64,000 nt of DNA. Source: Anaerolineae bacterium (GTDB lineage Bacteria; Chloroflexota; Anaerolineae; Anaerolineales; Villigracilaceae). Position numbers and translations under genes: made by a program. The DNA is taken from NCBI GenBank assembly GCA_022013685.1, contig JAKLPV010000024.1:37439-101438 (forward strand), in the 5' to 3' direction. The notes beneath the pieces are model-generated. The model searched no databases. It worked only from the letters and a program-made list of their open reading frames with translations, and was not told the DNA's origin. Below, piece by piece: positions 24,436 to 31,797 of this stretch (its first letter is position 1; the number at the start of each line of letters is the position of its first letter).

Positions 24436-26307
24436 TTAACGTTCAAAACTGTGATAAGCGCCGTCTGTCGCCCATTCTTGGGGATAATCCTGGCGTGGCT
24501 GACGATCAAAACGAATGCGATTCAGTCCGTTCGCATAAGTGATGGTTTTTAAATAGACAGCTGTTTCGACCGGATAATCACGCCAAGTATCACATTTGTT
24601 TGAATATCCTCGCCAAGCGGGAAACTCCAGATCTTTTGTCTCGGTTTCGTAGTAATACTGGATTTCTTGTCCGTGGATATTTTGCACCTTGGTCAACCGG
24701 AAGTCGTAAGGGTATTTGCGATATCCAGGTATAAATTCATTACAATCGCTATACGCCTCGTAGAGATACAGTTTGGGTTCGAAGAAATATTTATTTCCCA
24801 CCTTATCCCATACAGTCCATATGCCGTTTGCGTATGAGAGGCGCCAATAGTTTTCATCTGCCAGGCGATAACTAGTGCCATCTGAAATAATCCGCGAACT
24901 GACTCCGTTGATATTCAACATGTAGGAATCATCAGCCAGGTACGCTACGTGCTCACGTGAATCCCAAGTGATACTGCCCACATCCAGAGACCAGCCCATG
25001 CCCACCCACGAAGCCTGGGTTCGCACCGTTGATTGGTCGACCACCTGGCTGTTGTAGTTCAGAGCCAGGCTGGGCTGCAAGCCCCCCGGCCCCGGCGGCA
25101 CTTCGATTGGAAATGCGTAGGAGGCCGCGCCAGTAAAAGTCGAAACCTGGAATGCATCTAACGTCGGCAACTTTGAAGCCTGCCAGTCATTAACCCCAAT
25201 ATCGAACACTGTAAAGTGATCGGTACGGCTGCGCAACACCTTTCGATCCCGATCGACCGATGTCGTTAGCGCCTCCCAGGTGTCTGTCTCGGGGTTGTAC
25301 CAGTACAGGTACAGGTCACCTTCCAACGCCTCAGGCACATCCAGATCGGCATATGAAACCTCGATCTCCACAAACTCCCTGAATTTGCGCTGCACTTGCT
25401 TGCCTGCCGCATCACGCGCATTGATCTCGAAGGGCCTGCCGCTCAAACTGTGGGGCGGCATCGATTCGGGCAGGGGCCGGTGAATGAAAACCTCGGCCGC
25501 TTCGCCCAGGGCGCCGTCTGGAAAGTCAACTTTCACTTTGCCATTCAAGCCGGCCACCCGGCCACCCTTTCGGGAGATTGCCATCTTTTCAAGCAGGGCA
25601 ATTTGCGCCTGGGCCAGCGGTTCAGTATCCATAAAAAGTATTGATTTTTCGTCCACATCTTGCGGCAGCAGGAAAGCCGCGATCAAGACCGGCATTTCAG
25701 CCTCGGCGCTCACCTCAAAATGGAGGCTGCCCTTTTCTTCTGCCGGGATACGATGGATTTCTGTCGGTTGTTCCGCTTCCTGGGCTTGTTTTTTGTCCGT
25801 TTTCAAGCTGACATCGTCAGGCAGCCAGAAAACCAGGTCCAGCCCTTCCAGGTTCTTCCCGATCACCTGCCATTGCAGGTTAACCTGTCCGCCAGAGCTG
25901 ATAAACTCGGGATTGGCTTCCAGTAAAATTTGATACGGCTGCCCGGCCAGGTCTGCGCCATCGGTCGGGCTTGGGGTTGGCGTGAGAGAGGCTTCAGCGG
26001 TTGGCGGCTGCGGCGTTTCAGTCGGGGTAACGGTTTCCGTTTCCAGCGGCGTTTCGCTTGCGAGCGGCGTTTCAGTTAAGAATGCCGTGGCTTCATCCTG
26101 TGGTGTTGGCGTCTCAGAGGGGACAGACTCATCCTCGGGTGTTATGGAAGGCGTTGGCGTTGCAGTCGCATCTTCCTGAAAATCAACCTGTCCCTGCCCG
26201 CCACCTATCGGCAGCTGCTCCGCTTCTTTCGCCAGGACATCGATTGCCGGGGCAAAAGATTGTAAAACAAGCGCGATCAACATCACAAGATAAACCAGTT
26301 TTTTCAT
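24436..26307 (-). CDS. Rhs protein N-terminal part: signal peptide and SpvB-like domain, ending at an in-frame TAA
   Basis: 623 aa. Residues 1-26 are a signal peptide (KKLVYLVMLIALVLQSFAPA). Residues 45-125 are a Thr/Pro/Glu-rich low-complexity linker. Residues 125-370 hold beta-rich and ZU5-like segments (LNGKVKVDFPDGALGEAAEVFI). From about 385 an SpvB-type region (LPTLDAFQVSTFTGAASYAFPIEVPPGPGGLQPSLALNYNS split over the usual positions) opens the YD shell. The ORF ends HSFER then TAA, and the same frame continues RLQSIIVETDSNSDG without interruption, so one C-to-T change in a CAA codon explains the break. The promoter faces the XRE gene across two palindromes. Confidence 0.8.
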   Translation of the reverse strand: MKKLVYLVMLIALVLQSFAPAIDVLAKEAEQLPIGGGQGQVDFQEDATATPTPSITPEDESVPSETPTPQDEATAFLTETPLASETPLETETVTPTETPQPPTAEASLTPTPSPTDGADLAGQPYQILLEANPEFISSGGQVNLQWQVIGKNLEGLDLVFWLPDDVSLKTDKKQAQEAEQPTEIHRIPAEEKGSLHFEVSAEAEMPVLIAAFLLPQDVDEKSILFMDTEPLAQAQIALLEKMAISRKGGRVAGLNGKVKVDFPDGALGEAAEVFIHRPLPESMPPHSLSGRPFEINARDAAGKQVQRKFREFVEIEVSYADLDVPEALEGDLYLYWYNPETDTWEALTTSVDRDRKVLRSRTDHFTVFDIGVNDWQASKLPTLDAFQVSTFTGAASYAFPIEVPPGPGGLQPSLALNYNSQVVDQSTVRTQASWVGMGWSLDVGSITWDSREHVAYLADDSYMLNINGVSSRIISDGTSYRLADENYWRLSYANGIWTVWDKVGNKYFFEPKLYLYEAYSDCNEFIPGYRKYPYDFRLTKVQNIHGQEIQYYYETETKDLEFPAWRGYSNKCDTWRDYPVETAVYLKTITYANGLNRIRFDRQPRQDYPQEWATDGAYHSFER

Positions 26308-26391
26308 TGCCTCACCTCACCCGAAAAAGTTTGTGCAAAATTACACGCGCCCGATTATCATTGAACTTATAATAAAATTCAATACGTAGAA

Positions 26392-26429
26392 CTTCGGATT
26401 TCCGAAGGTCAACCTTCGAGTTTTGGAAG
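26392..26429. promoter_or_regulatory. Tandem operator-like palindromes between Rhs and XRE genes
   Basis: CTTCGGATTTCCGAAG at 26392-26407 is a perfect palindrome with 7-nt arms. A weaker one (CTTC...GAAG) is at 26414-26429. Their centres are 22 bp apart, two helical turns. They sit in the 170-bp gap between the divergent genes and are good candidates for binding by the XRE-family regulator. Confidence 0.5.
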
Positions 26430-26477
26430 ATTTTAGCCATTGTTGTCAAAATTTCGCATGCCGTTGGAGAATTTATA

Positions 26478-27380
26478 ATGAATCGCAAAGAATTCGGAAA
26501 ATTACTGGCCGCCCTGCGAAAAAGCGAGCACGATGAGCATTTTCGCCAGCTTACCCAACGCCAACTGGCGTGCTTGACCGGCATTTCAGAACAGGCGCTT
26601 GGCAACATAGAGCGCGGTGACAAGGTTTCGCTTGAACCTGAGCTATTGCTGTCGCTGGCCCGGGCCTTGCGTTTGTCCACCCGTGAACGCCACGAATTCT
26701 ACCTGGCCGCCATCGGCGTCAACGAAGAGGATATGCCTGCCAGACTGCCGGCAGCATCGCAAAGAATGGATGAACTATTCGATAGTCTCTGCCTAATTGC
26801 CCTGCCGGCCTTTATTGTCGATTCTTATGATGATATTGTGGCTGCCAATAACATCATTCTCAATCTGTTCGAATTCAGCGAAAAACTACGCGAAATAGCC
26901 CCCAATATTATCGGAGGCTACAATCTCTTACGCTTCGTATTTTCTGAAAGATCCCAGTTCAATAGCATTCTTGGCAAAGGACACGACAAGTACTTGATGC
27001 AAAGCATTCGCTTCTTCCGCGCCATCAGCCTGCCATATCGCGCCAGCCCTTATTACGAGTACCTGCTCTCGGCTTTCAGGAAGGATCATGACATGGGTCT
27101 GTTCAGGCACTATTACACTCGCGATAACAGTGAAAGCGAACAGGATGATTATTACTTTGAAAATGAAAGATTTACCCTGGAGCACGCCAGTTTTGGTAAT
27201 TTGGATTTCTACAGCCCCTCCGTCGCGCCCATCTCCACGGGTCAGGGCAATTTATATCTCATCATGCATGTCCCCGCCAGCGCCTTAACCGTCCAGGCTT
27301 GCGCATTGCTGGCCCAAAAGTACAGCCCGGGTGCGTTAAGGCTGGCTCCCTGGCCAGAGAAGGAAATGCCAGGGGAATAA
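26478..27380 (+). CDS. XRE-family transcriptional regulator with MmyB-like sensor domain
   Basis: 300 aa. A helix-turn-helix lies at about residues 26-68 (TQRQLACLTGISEQALGNIERGD). The C-terminal 200 residues resemble the MmyB-like ligand-binding region (PAFIVDSYDDIVAANNIILNLF, a PAS-like start). GGAG lies 8 nt before ATG 26478. Divergent orientation from the Rhs gene and the palindromes between them suggest that it controls Rhs expression and its own. The ligand is unknown. Confidence 0.75.
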   Translation: MNRKEFGKLLAALRKSEHDEHFRQLTQRQLACLTGISEQALGNIERGDKVSLEPELLLSLARALRLSTRERHEFYLAAIGVNEEDMPARLPAASQRMDELFDSLCLIALPAFIVDSYDDIVAANNIILNLFEFSEKLREIAPNIIGGYNLLRFVFSERSQFNSILGKGHDKYLMQSIRFFRAISLPYRASPYYEYLLSAFRKDHDMGLFRHYYTRDNSESEQDDYYFENERFTLEHASFGNLDFYSPSVAPISTGQGNLYLIMHVPASALTVQACALLAQKYSPGALRLAPWPEKEMPGE

Positions 27381-27496
27381 AAAGGTTTTCCTATGTGTCC
27401 TGTCGTGATCTTCGCGTTTAAGGGTTTTGCTCTTCCAGCTTGTCCGGGTTCGGGCGCTGCCGGGAAAACCATCAAAAAATTCGTCCCCCAAACCTC

Positions 27497-27524
27497 TTGA
27501 CGAATTTTGGAAAACCCATATAAT
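27497..27524 (+). promoter_or_regulatory. Near-consensus promoter feeding only a hairpin
   Basis: TTGACG at 27497-27502 and a perfect TATAAT at 27519-27524 with a 16-nt spacer. The predicted start at about 27531 is the first base of the terminator-like hairpin below. There is no plus-strand gene downstream. Confidence 0.55.
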
Positions 27525-27530
27525 TCGAGT

Positions 27531-27577
27531 TGTCAGAAGGCAGGATGCCCCCCTCATCCTGCCTTCTGACATTTTTT
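27531..27577 (+). ncRNA. Hairpin-only transcript or strong intrinsic terminator
   Basis: A perfect 17-bp stem (27531-27547 with 27555-27571) with a C-rich 7-nt loop is followed by six T. It would terminate transcription of the XRE gene and protect dinB from antisense reading. Because a strong promoter starts right at its 5' base, it may itself be a short RNA of about 47 nt. Its 3' end touches the stop codon of dinB on the other strand. Confidence 0.5.
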
Positions 27578-28739
27578 ATGGCAAATATCCCTTGTCGATA
27601 ATATCCTTGCCGTATTTTTCTTGCAGCGCATCCAGGGCAGATTGCAGCTTGCGCTGTTTTTCGTTATCCTGACCCCACAATTGCATCTGATGGACGGCCT
27701 GGCCCAATCCGCTGACCCCGACGCCGATCAGGCGCACGGGTTGCCCGGCGGGGCGCACCTGGCGCAAGAGGGCCAGCGCGGCGGCATGAATTTCTTCGGC
27801 CTGGTCGCTGGGCGCGGGCAGGGTGCTCTGGCGGGTTAAAGTTGTGAAATCGGGCCAGCGCAGCTTGAGCTTGACTGTTTTTCCGGCCAGTTTTTCGCGG
27901 CGCAGGCTGTGGGCAACCTGATCAGACAGCGTTTTCAGGGTGGATGCGAGCGCTTTATCGTCGCTGACATCGCGGGCGAAGGTGATTTCCTGGCTGATGG
28001 ATTTGGTCTCGCGTCCGGTAGACACCGGGCGTTCGTCGATTCCGCGCGCGTGACGGGACAGGTCGCGGCCAGCCTGGCCGAAGCGGGCCGCCAGCTCACT
28101 TTCGGGGTAGCGGGCGATATCGCCGATGGTGTGGATGCCGATACCCTTCAGGCGGGATTCGGTTTTTGGGCCAACCCCCCAGAGCATGGAGGCGGGTAAC
28201 GGGGCCAGGAATTCGGCTTCGCGCCCGGCTTCGACAACGGTCAGCGCGCGCGGGTAGCCTGATCCGCGCGCCGCTTTTTTGCCGGTTTCGGTGGCAGTTT
28301 TGGCAACCAGTTTGTTTGACGCCACCCCGATCGAGCAGGGCAGGCGCAATTCATCCCAAACCTGGTTTTGCAAGCGCAGGGCAATCTGCCCGGCCGGTTC
28401 GCGCATGTCGCTGATATCGACAAAAGCTTCGTCGATGGAGATCTGCTCGACAAGCGGGGAAATGCTGTGCAGGCGTTCCATCACCTGGCGCGATTTCTCG
28501 CCATATTTGCTATGGCCGTGCCCGACGACGATCAGCTCTGGGCACAGGCGCAAAGCCCGACTCATCGGCATGGCCGAGTGGATGCCCAGGGCGCGGGCAG
28601 CATAAGAACAGGATGCGACCACGCCGCGCTCCTCGGGCCGGCCGCCCACGGCAAAGGGTTTACCGCACAGGGAGGGGTCGTCAAGCTCTTCGACGGCGCA
28701 GAAAAAGGCATCCAGGTCAAGATGCAGTATGGTTCGCAT
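27576..28739 (-). CDS. dinB: DNA polymerase IV (Y family)
   Basis: Error-prone translesion DNA polymerase, 387 aa, full length. The palm has ILHLDLDAFFCAVEEL (metal-binding Asp near residue 8) and ISIDEAFVDI near 103 with the catalytic Asp-Glu. The finger region has VVASCSYAARALGIHSAMP. Helix-hairpin-helix and little-finger regions follow (LWGVGPKTESRLKGIGIHTIGDIA). The C-terminus does not show an obvious QLxLF clamp motif, though MQLWGQD is nearby. TACAAT lies exactly 6 nt before the ATG with no Shine-Dalgarno, suggesting a leaderless transcript. No LexA box is recognisable. Confidence 0.93.
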   Translation of the reverse strand: MRTILHLDLDAFFCAVEELDDPSLCGKPFAVGGRPEERGVVASCSYAARALGIHSAMPMSRALRLCPELIVVGHGHSKYGEKSRQVMERLHSISPLVEQISIDEAFVDISDMREPAGQIALRLQNQVWDELRLPCSIGVASNKLVAKTATETGKKAARGSGYPRALTVVEAGREAEFLAPLPASMLWGVGPKTESRLKGIGIHTIGDIARYPESELAARFGQAGRDLSRHARGIDERPVSTGRETKSISQEITFARDVSDDKALASTLKTLSDQVAHSLRREKLAGKTVKLKLRWPDFTTLTRQSTLPAPSDQAEEIHAAALALLRQVRPAGQPVRLIGVGVSGLGQAVHQMQLWGQDNEKQRKLQSALDALQEKYGKDIIDKGYLP

Positions 28740-28745
28740 ACTGAA

Positions 28746-28751
28746 ATTGTA
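28746..28751 (-). promoter_or_regulatory. -10 element of a leaderless dinB promoter
   Basis: TACAAT on the minus strand, then 6 nt, then the dinB ATG. The same 6-nt distance occurs before the lipid kinase and receiver genes. Confidence 0.45.
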
Positions 28752-28831
28752 TCGCGTTTTGTTGCTCTCGCGGCGCGGCGCGGGGTATTAAGTACTTGCG
28801 CCAAACTGAGTCCGCACAGATCTCAATAGTG

Positions 28832-28840
28832 TGTTATTAT
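28832..28840 (+). promoter_or_regulatory. Extended -10 promoter of the cold-shock gene
   Basis: TGTTATTAT (TG, one base, TATTAT at 28835-28840). No good -35 is present, as is common for extended -10 promoters. The predicted leader is about 145 nt. Confidence 0.45.
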
Positions 28841-28890
28841 GATTGCTAGATACGGTAACGGTAAGTTCGCGTTGGTTGAAAGAACAGCGG

Positions 28891-28920
28891 CAACTCACGG
28901 TTTCTCCCGTGGGTTGTTTT
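28891..28920 (+). promoter_or_regulatory. Stem-loop with T-rich tail in the cold-shock mRNA leader
   Basis: CAACTCACGG 28891-28900 pairs with CCGTGGGTTG 28907-28916 (10 bp, one G-U) around a 6-nt loop, followed by TTTTGTTT. It lies 70 nt before the start codon and looks like an attenuator or temperature-responsive element. Confidence 0.5.
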
Positions 28921-28990
28921 GTTTACCCCTCCGATGGAACAAACAGAATACCCCCCATTTTTTTCTTATTGCCCAAAGGAGGCAAATACA

Positions 28991-29203
28991 ATGTCTGAAC
29001 GAATTCAAGGTACGGTTAAGTGGTTTAATGGCGACAAGGGCTTCGGCTTCATCTCCCGCGAAGGCGGCGATGATGTCTTCGTCCATTTCTCTGCCATTCA
29101 GAGCGATGGCTTTCGCAATCTCATGGAAGGCCAAAAAGTTGAGTTCGCTGTTGAAAAAGGCCCCAAGGGCTGGCAGGCAGTCAACGTCTCGATGATCAGC
29201 TAA
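28991..29203 (+). CDS. Cold-shock domain protein (CspA family)
   Basis: 70-aa single-stranded nucleic-acid-binding protein. Both RNA-binding motifs are present: KGFGFI and VFVHF, inside [21 protein letters not shown] start at ATG 28991, which follows AAAGGAGG by 8 nt; the in-frame extension to 28919 would read through the leader. A long structured leader precedes the gene and a strong terminator follows, so it forms a single-gene unit. Probably an RNA chaperone; whether it is cold-induced cannot be told. Confidence 0.95.
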   Translation: MSERIQGTVKWFNGDKGFGFISREGGDDVFVHFSAIQSDGFRNLMEGQKVEFAVEKGPKGWQAVNVSMIS

Positions 29204-29211
29204 CAAACAAC

Positions 29212-29244
29212 AAAGAGCCTGGCGCGAAAGTGCCAGGCTCTTTT
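29212..29244 (+). terminator. Intrinsic terminator of the cold-shock gene
   Basis: AAAGAGCCTGGC and GCCAGGCTCTTTT form a stem of at least 10 bp with a GCGAAAGT-type loop and a T-run, 9 nt after the stop. Confidence 0.85.
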
Positions 29245-29379
29245 GATTCATACTGCCAGGCAGCCATTACAGTTTCCCCGGCAGCCCGGCTGCTGATTTT
29301 TTGGTTCTCCAGGATTTTCAATGAAGAGTGCCGCATTTTGGGGCTTTATCACTGAAATTCCCCAAGATCTGAATTTCTC

Positions 29380-29718
29380 TCAGCCCCCCGCCAACTTGAC
29401 CTTATAGCCCAACTTCGCCAGCACTTCGGCAATCTTTTCGCGTTCCTGGGTCTGGATTTCGATCAGCCCATCCTTGGCCGTCCCGCCCACCCCAAGGGAT
29501 TGCTTGAGCGTCCTGGCCAGGACGCTCAGGTCTGCTTCGGTCAGGACCAGTCCTTTGAGCACGGTCACCGCTTTGCCGCCACGCCCTTTGGACTCGCGCT
29601 GCAAGGAAACGATCTGCTGCCCCGGCGGCAGGGATTTCTGGCTGGCCGGTTTGCTGCTTTCTTTGCGCTGGTCGCCGTCACCAGACGACCAAACGGTGCG
29701 GGAATAGTTTTTGGGCAT
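29380..29718 (-). CDS. SUI1/eIF1-like translation factor (YciH type)
   Basis: 112 aa from ATG 29718; the longer open frame upstream has no family features. The C-terminal 75 residues match SUI1: GGKAVTVLKGLVLTEADLSVLARTLKQSLGVGGTAKDGLIEIQ is distributed over residues 48-92, ending LAKLGYKVKLAGG. The N-terminal 40 residues are polar and probably flexible. Bacterial YciH proteins act near the decoding site of the 30S subunit and influence initiation fidelity. It is divergent from the lipid kinase gene and probably monocistronic. Confidence 0.88.
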   Translation of the reverse strand: MPKNYSRTVWSSGDGDQRKESSKPASQKSLPPGQQIVSLQRESKGRGGKAVTVLKGLVLTEADLSVLARTLKQSLGVGGTAKDGLIEIQTQEREKIAEVLAKLGYKVKLAGG

Positions 29719-29845
29719 GGTTAAACCTTTTGGATATTTTTGGGATTCAAACCCGAATTTTACCTTCGTTATCCTGCATGCGCCTATTCTAACGCGGCTT
29801 TTGATTTTAACCAAAGCCCAGCATGAGAGCAATCTCCCAACAAAG

Positions 29846-29915
29846 CCTCCCCCAGATGGCGGAGGGAAACATTCCCCGGTCAGCCGATGTGGCCGGGGAA
29901 TGTTTCTTGTAAGAT
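29846..29915 (+). promoter_or_regulatory. Two-palindrome promoter module, copy A
   Basis: Palindrome 1 at 29846-29865 (CCTCC/GGAGG arms); palindrome 2 with perfect 13-nt arms AAACATTCCCCGG 29867-29879 and CCGGGGAATGTTT 29893-29905. Then 4 nt, TAAGAT at 29910-29915, 6 nt and the ATG of the lipid kinase. No Shine-Dalgarno is present. Copy B at 31721-31791 has identical spacing. Confidence 0.6.
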
Positions 29916-29921
29916 AAATAT

Positions 29922-30953
29922 ATGGTTCAGGAAAACCCACTCGCACAAATGGTTATGGATACTATGGAATTGCACATCCCCGGTAAACTCAAAACAGCGC
30001 TTGGCCGGCCAATCCGGGCAAAACTTATCTTCAACCCCGGTTCTGGTCAACCGGGAGAATCCCCGCAGCAGTTGATCAACATACTTTCGGAAATGCAGAA
30101 CCAGCGCATCTTGCCGGAAGTCTTTATCGTGCAGCCAGACAGCCAGATTGACCATGTTGTCGGCGAGGCCATCAAGGCCGGCATCAAACTGATCGTTGTC
30201 GCAGGCGGCGACGGGACGATCGACAGCGTGGTTGGGGCCATGATCGAAAAGGATGCCACCCTCGGCATCATCCCCACCGGGACGCGCAACAACGTTGCAT
30301 TCAATCTCGGGATTAGCGGCAATATTGCCGATTCTGTCGCCATCCTGCGTCATGGACGCCGCTTAAAAATCGACGTTGGGCGTGTCCACAGCGGACATTC
30401 CCGGCGCTGGTTTCTGGAAGTGGTCGCACTGGGTCTCATCTCCGATCTGTACCCCATGGCAGATGATTTCCAACACGGTAACCTGGCCCAGATCGGGGGC
30501 TTGCTCTCGACACTGGCTTCTGCGACCCCATCCAACCTAAAGATCAACCTGGACGGGAAGAAATACCTGGCAATAACGGCGCACATGCTCTTGATCGCCA
30601 ATATGTCGTATACCGGGCCGCATTTCCAAATCTCTCCAGATGTTTCATTTAAAGACGGCCGCCTGGACCTGTTCACATTTTCAGATATGAGTAAATTAAG
30701 TATGCTCACCTATGCCATGTTGTCTCGCGGAGGCCTGGTGGAAGGCATTCACCATTATCGCGCCAAAGAAATCACTGTTGTTTCCGATCCCAAAATGCCT
30801 GTCCTGGCCGATGGCTGCCTGTTAAACCAGGGCACATTATCGGTCCGCGTTCAGTCGCGCGCCCTGAGGGTCATGGCTGGCACAGAACTCACCGGGCAGC
30901 CCGCGCCAGAGCCAGAGAACGATTCCCAATTGAGCGCCGATGCAACAGTCTGA
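29922..30953 (+). CDS. Diacylglycerol/lipid kinase family protein
   Basis: 343 aa. The kinase nucleotide site is clear: AKLIFNPGSGQPGE near residue 36, IVVAGGDGTIDSVVGAMI with GGDGT near 94, and LGIIPTGTRNNVAFNLGI near 115. The C-terminal lobe (residues 150-330) is the usual beta sandwich, with ILADGCLLNQ-type segment VLADGCLLNQGTLSVRV. It likely phosphorylates diacylglycerol or a related lipid. The next gene, a PAP2-type phosphatase, overlaps it by 14 nt and carries the opposite activity, so the two may balance a lipid phosphate pool. Expression appears to come from the two-palindrome promoter without a leader. Confidence 0.85.
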   Translation: MVQENPLAQMVMDTMELHIPGKLKTALGRPIRAKLIFNPGSGQPGESPQQLINILSEMQNQRILPEVFIVQPDSQIDHVVGEAIKAGIKLIVVAGGDGTIDSVVGAMIEKDATLGIIPTGTRNNVAFNLGISGNIADSVAILRHGRRLKIDVGRVHSGHSRRWFLEVVALGLISDLYPMADDFQHGNLAQIGGLLSTLASATPSNLKINLDGKKYLAITAHMLLIANMSYTGPHFQISPDVSFKDGRLDLFTFSDMSKLSMLTYAMLSRGGLVEGIHHYRAKEITVVSDPKMPVLADGCLLNQGTLSVRVQSRALRVMAGTELTGQPAPEPENDSQLSADATV

Positions 30954-31698
30954 TACTCCCGAAGAAACAACGCTCCCCTCCCCGGTCGCCAGGCGCAAGA
31001 TCCTTTGGTCTGCCCATCGGCGGCGACCCGCTTTCCTGTTGCTCCTGCTGGTTGGGCTTGCGGCAGCGCTTGCCTGGTTTCCAGGCGAGGCGCGCGCATC
31101 ACTTTGGAGGGCGTTCAGCGCCCAACGCGAACTGGCTGCTTTGGTTTTCTTGTTCGCCCTGCTGACACTGTCCCTGATCTGGTCTGCTGGAGAACGCTGG
31201 GATTCCAGGATATTCCGGCTCTTTAACCAGCGCAGCTACCCAAAATGGCTGGATAATTATATGTGGCTGTTTACGCAACTGGGCAACATGCTGGCCGCTT
31301 TCATTGTGGCTTTCGTGTTTTTCCTGCTGGGCTACCGCTACCTGGCTGTTGAAATTATTTTGGCCACACTCATACTCTGGTTGCTGGTGGAAACCGTCAA
31401 GGCGCTGGCAGTCCGCGATCGTCCATTTCTCACCCTCGAAGACACGCGTGTTATCGGTTGGCGCGAAAAAGGCGATTCTTTCCCCAGCGGACATACCACC
31501 CAGATATTTTTTCTGGTGACGCTGCTCACCTTGCGTTTTATCCCCGGGCTGGGAATTAGCCTGGCACTCTACACGGTTGCCGCCTTTGTCGGGTTCACCC
31601 GTATCTACGTTGGTGCGCATTACCCGCGTGATGTGCTGGGAGGCGCCGTGCTTGGTTCCATTTGGGGGATTTTGGCAATGCTGGTCAGCCCGGCCTGA
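30940..31698 (+). CDS. PAP2 superfamily membrane phosphatase
   Basis: 252 aa, about six transmembrane segments. The three catalytic motifs are present: KALAVRDRPF near residue 153, FPSGHTTQ near 180, and TRIYVGAHYPRDVLGG near 215-230 with the catalytic histidines. It probably dephosphorylates phosphatidate or an undecaprenyl-type lipid diphosphate at the outer face of the membrane. It overlaps the lipid kinase gene by 14 nt and is co-transcribed with it. Confidence 0.87.
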   Translation: MQQSDTPEETTLPSPVARRKILWSAHRRRPAFLLLLLVGLAAALAWFPGEARASLWRAFSAQRELAALVFLFALLTLSLIWSAGERWDSRIFRLFNQRSYPKWLDNYMWLFTQLGNMLAAFIVAFVFFLLGYRYLAVEIILATLILWLLVETVKALAVRDRPFLTLEDTRVIGWREKGDSFPSGHTTQIFFLVTLLTLRFIPGLGISLALYTVAAFVGFTRIYVGAHYPRDVLGGAVLGSIWGILAMLVSPA

Positions 31699-31720
31699 CT
31701 TCCTAAACAATTTTTGACTT

Positions 31721-31791
31721 ACCTCCCCCAAGTGGGGGAGGTAAACACTCCCCGGTCGATGGATGCAACCGGGGAGTGTTTGTTATACGAT
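31721..31791 (+). promoter_or_regulatory. Two-palindrome promoter module, copy B
   Basis: Palindrome 1 at 31721-31742 (ACCTCCCCC/GGGGGAGGT, 4-nt loop). Palindrome 2 has perfect 14-nt arms, 31743-31756 and 31768-31781 (AAACACTCCCCGGT type). Then 4 nt, TACGAT at 31786-31791, 6 nt and the ATG at 31798. It could also terminate the PAP2 transcript, but copy A has no plus-strand gene before it. Confidence 0.6.
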
Positions 31792-31797
31792 AATGTC

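Noticed and set aside
28839..29195. 118-codon plus-strand frame overlapping the cold-shock gene
   Set aside because: It runs through the csp leader and coding region in another frame, with no ribosome site and no protein features.
29846..29905. Two-palindrome module read simply as a Rho-independent terminator
   Set aside because: Copy A has a minus-strand gene upstream, so there is no plus-strand transcript to end, and the T-run is short; the fixed distance to the start codon argues for regulation.
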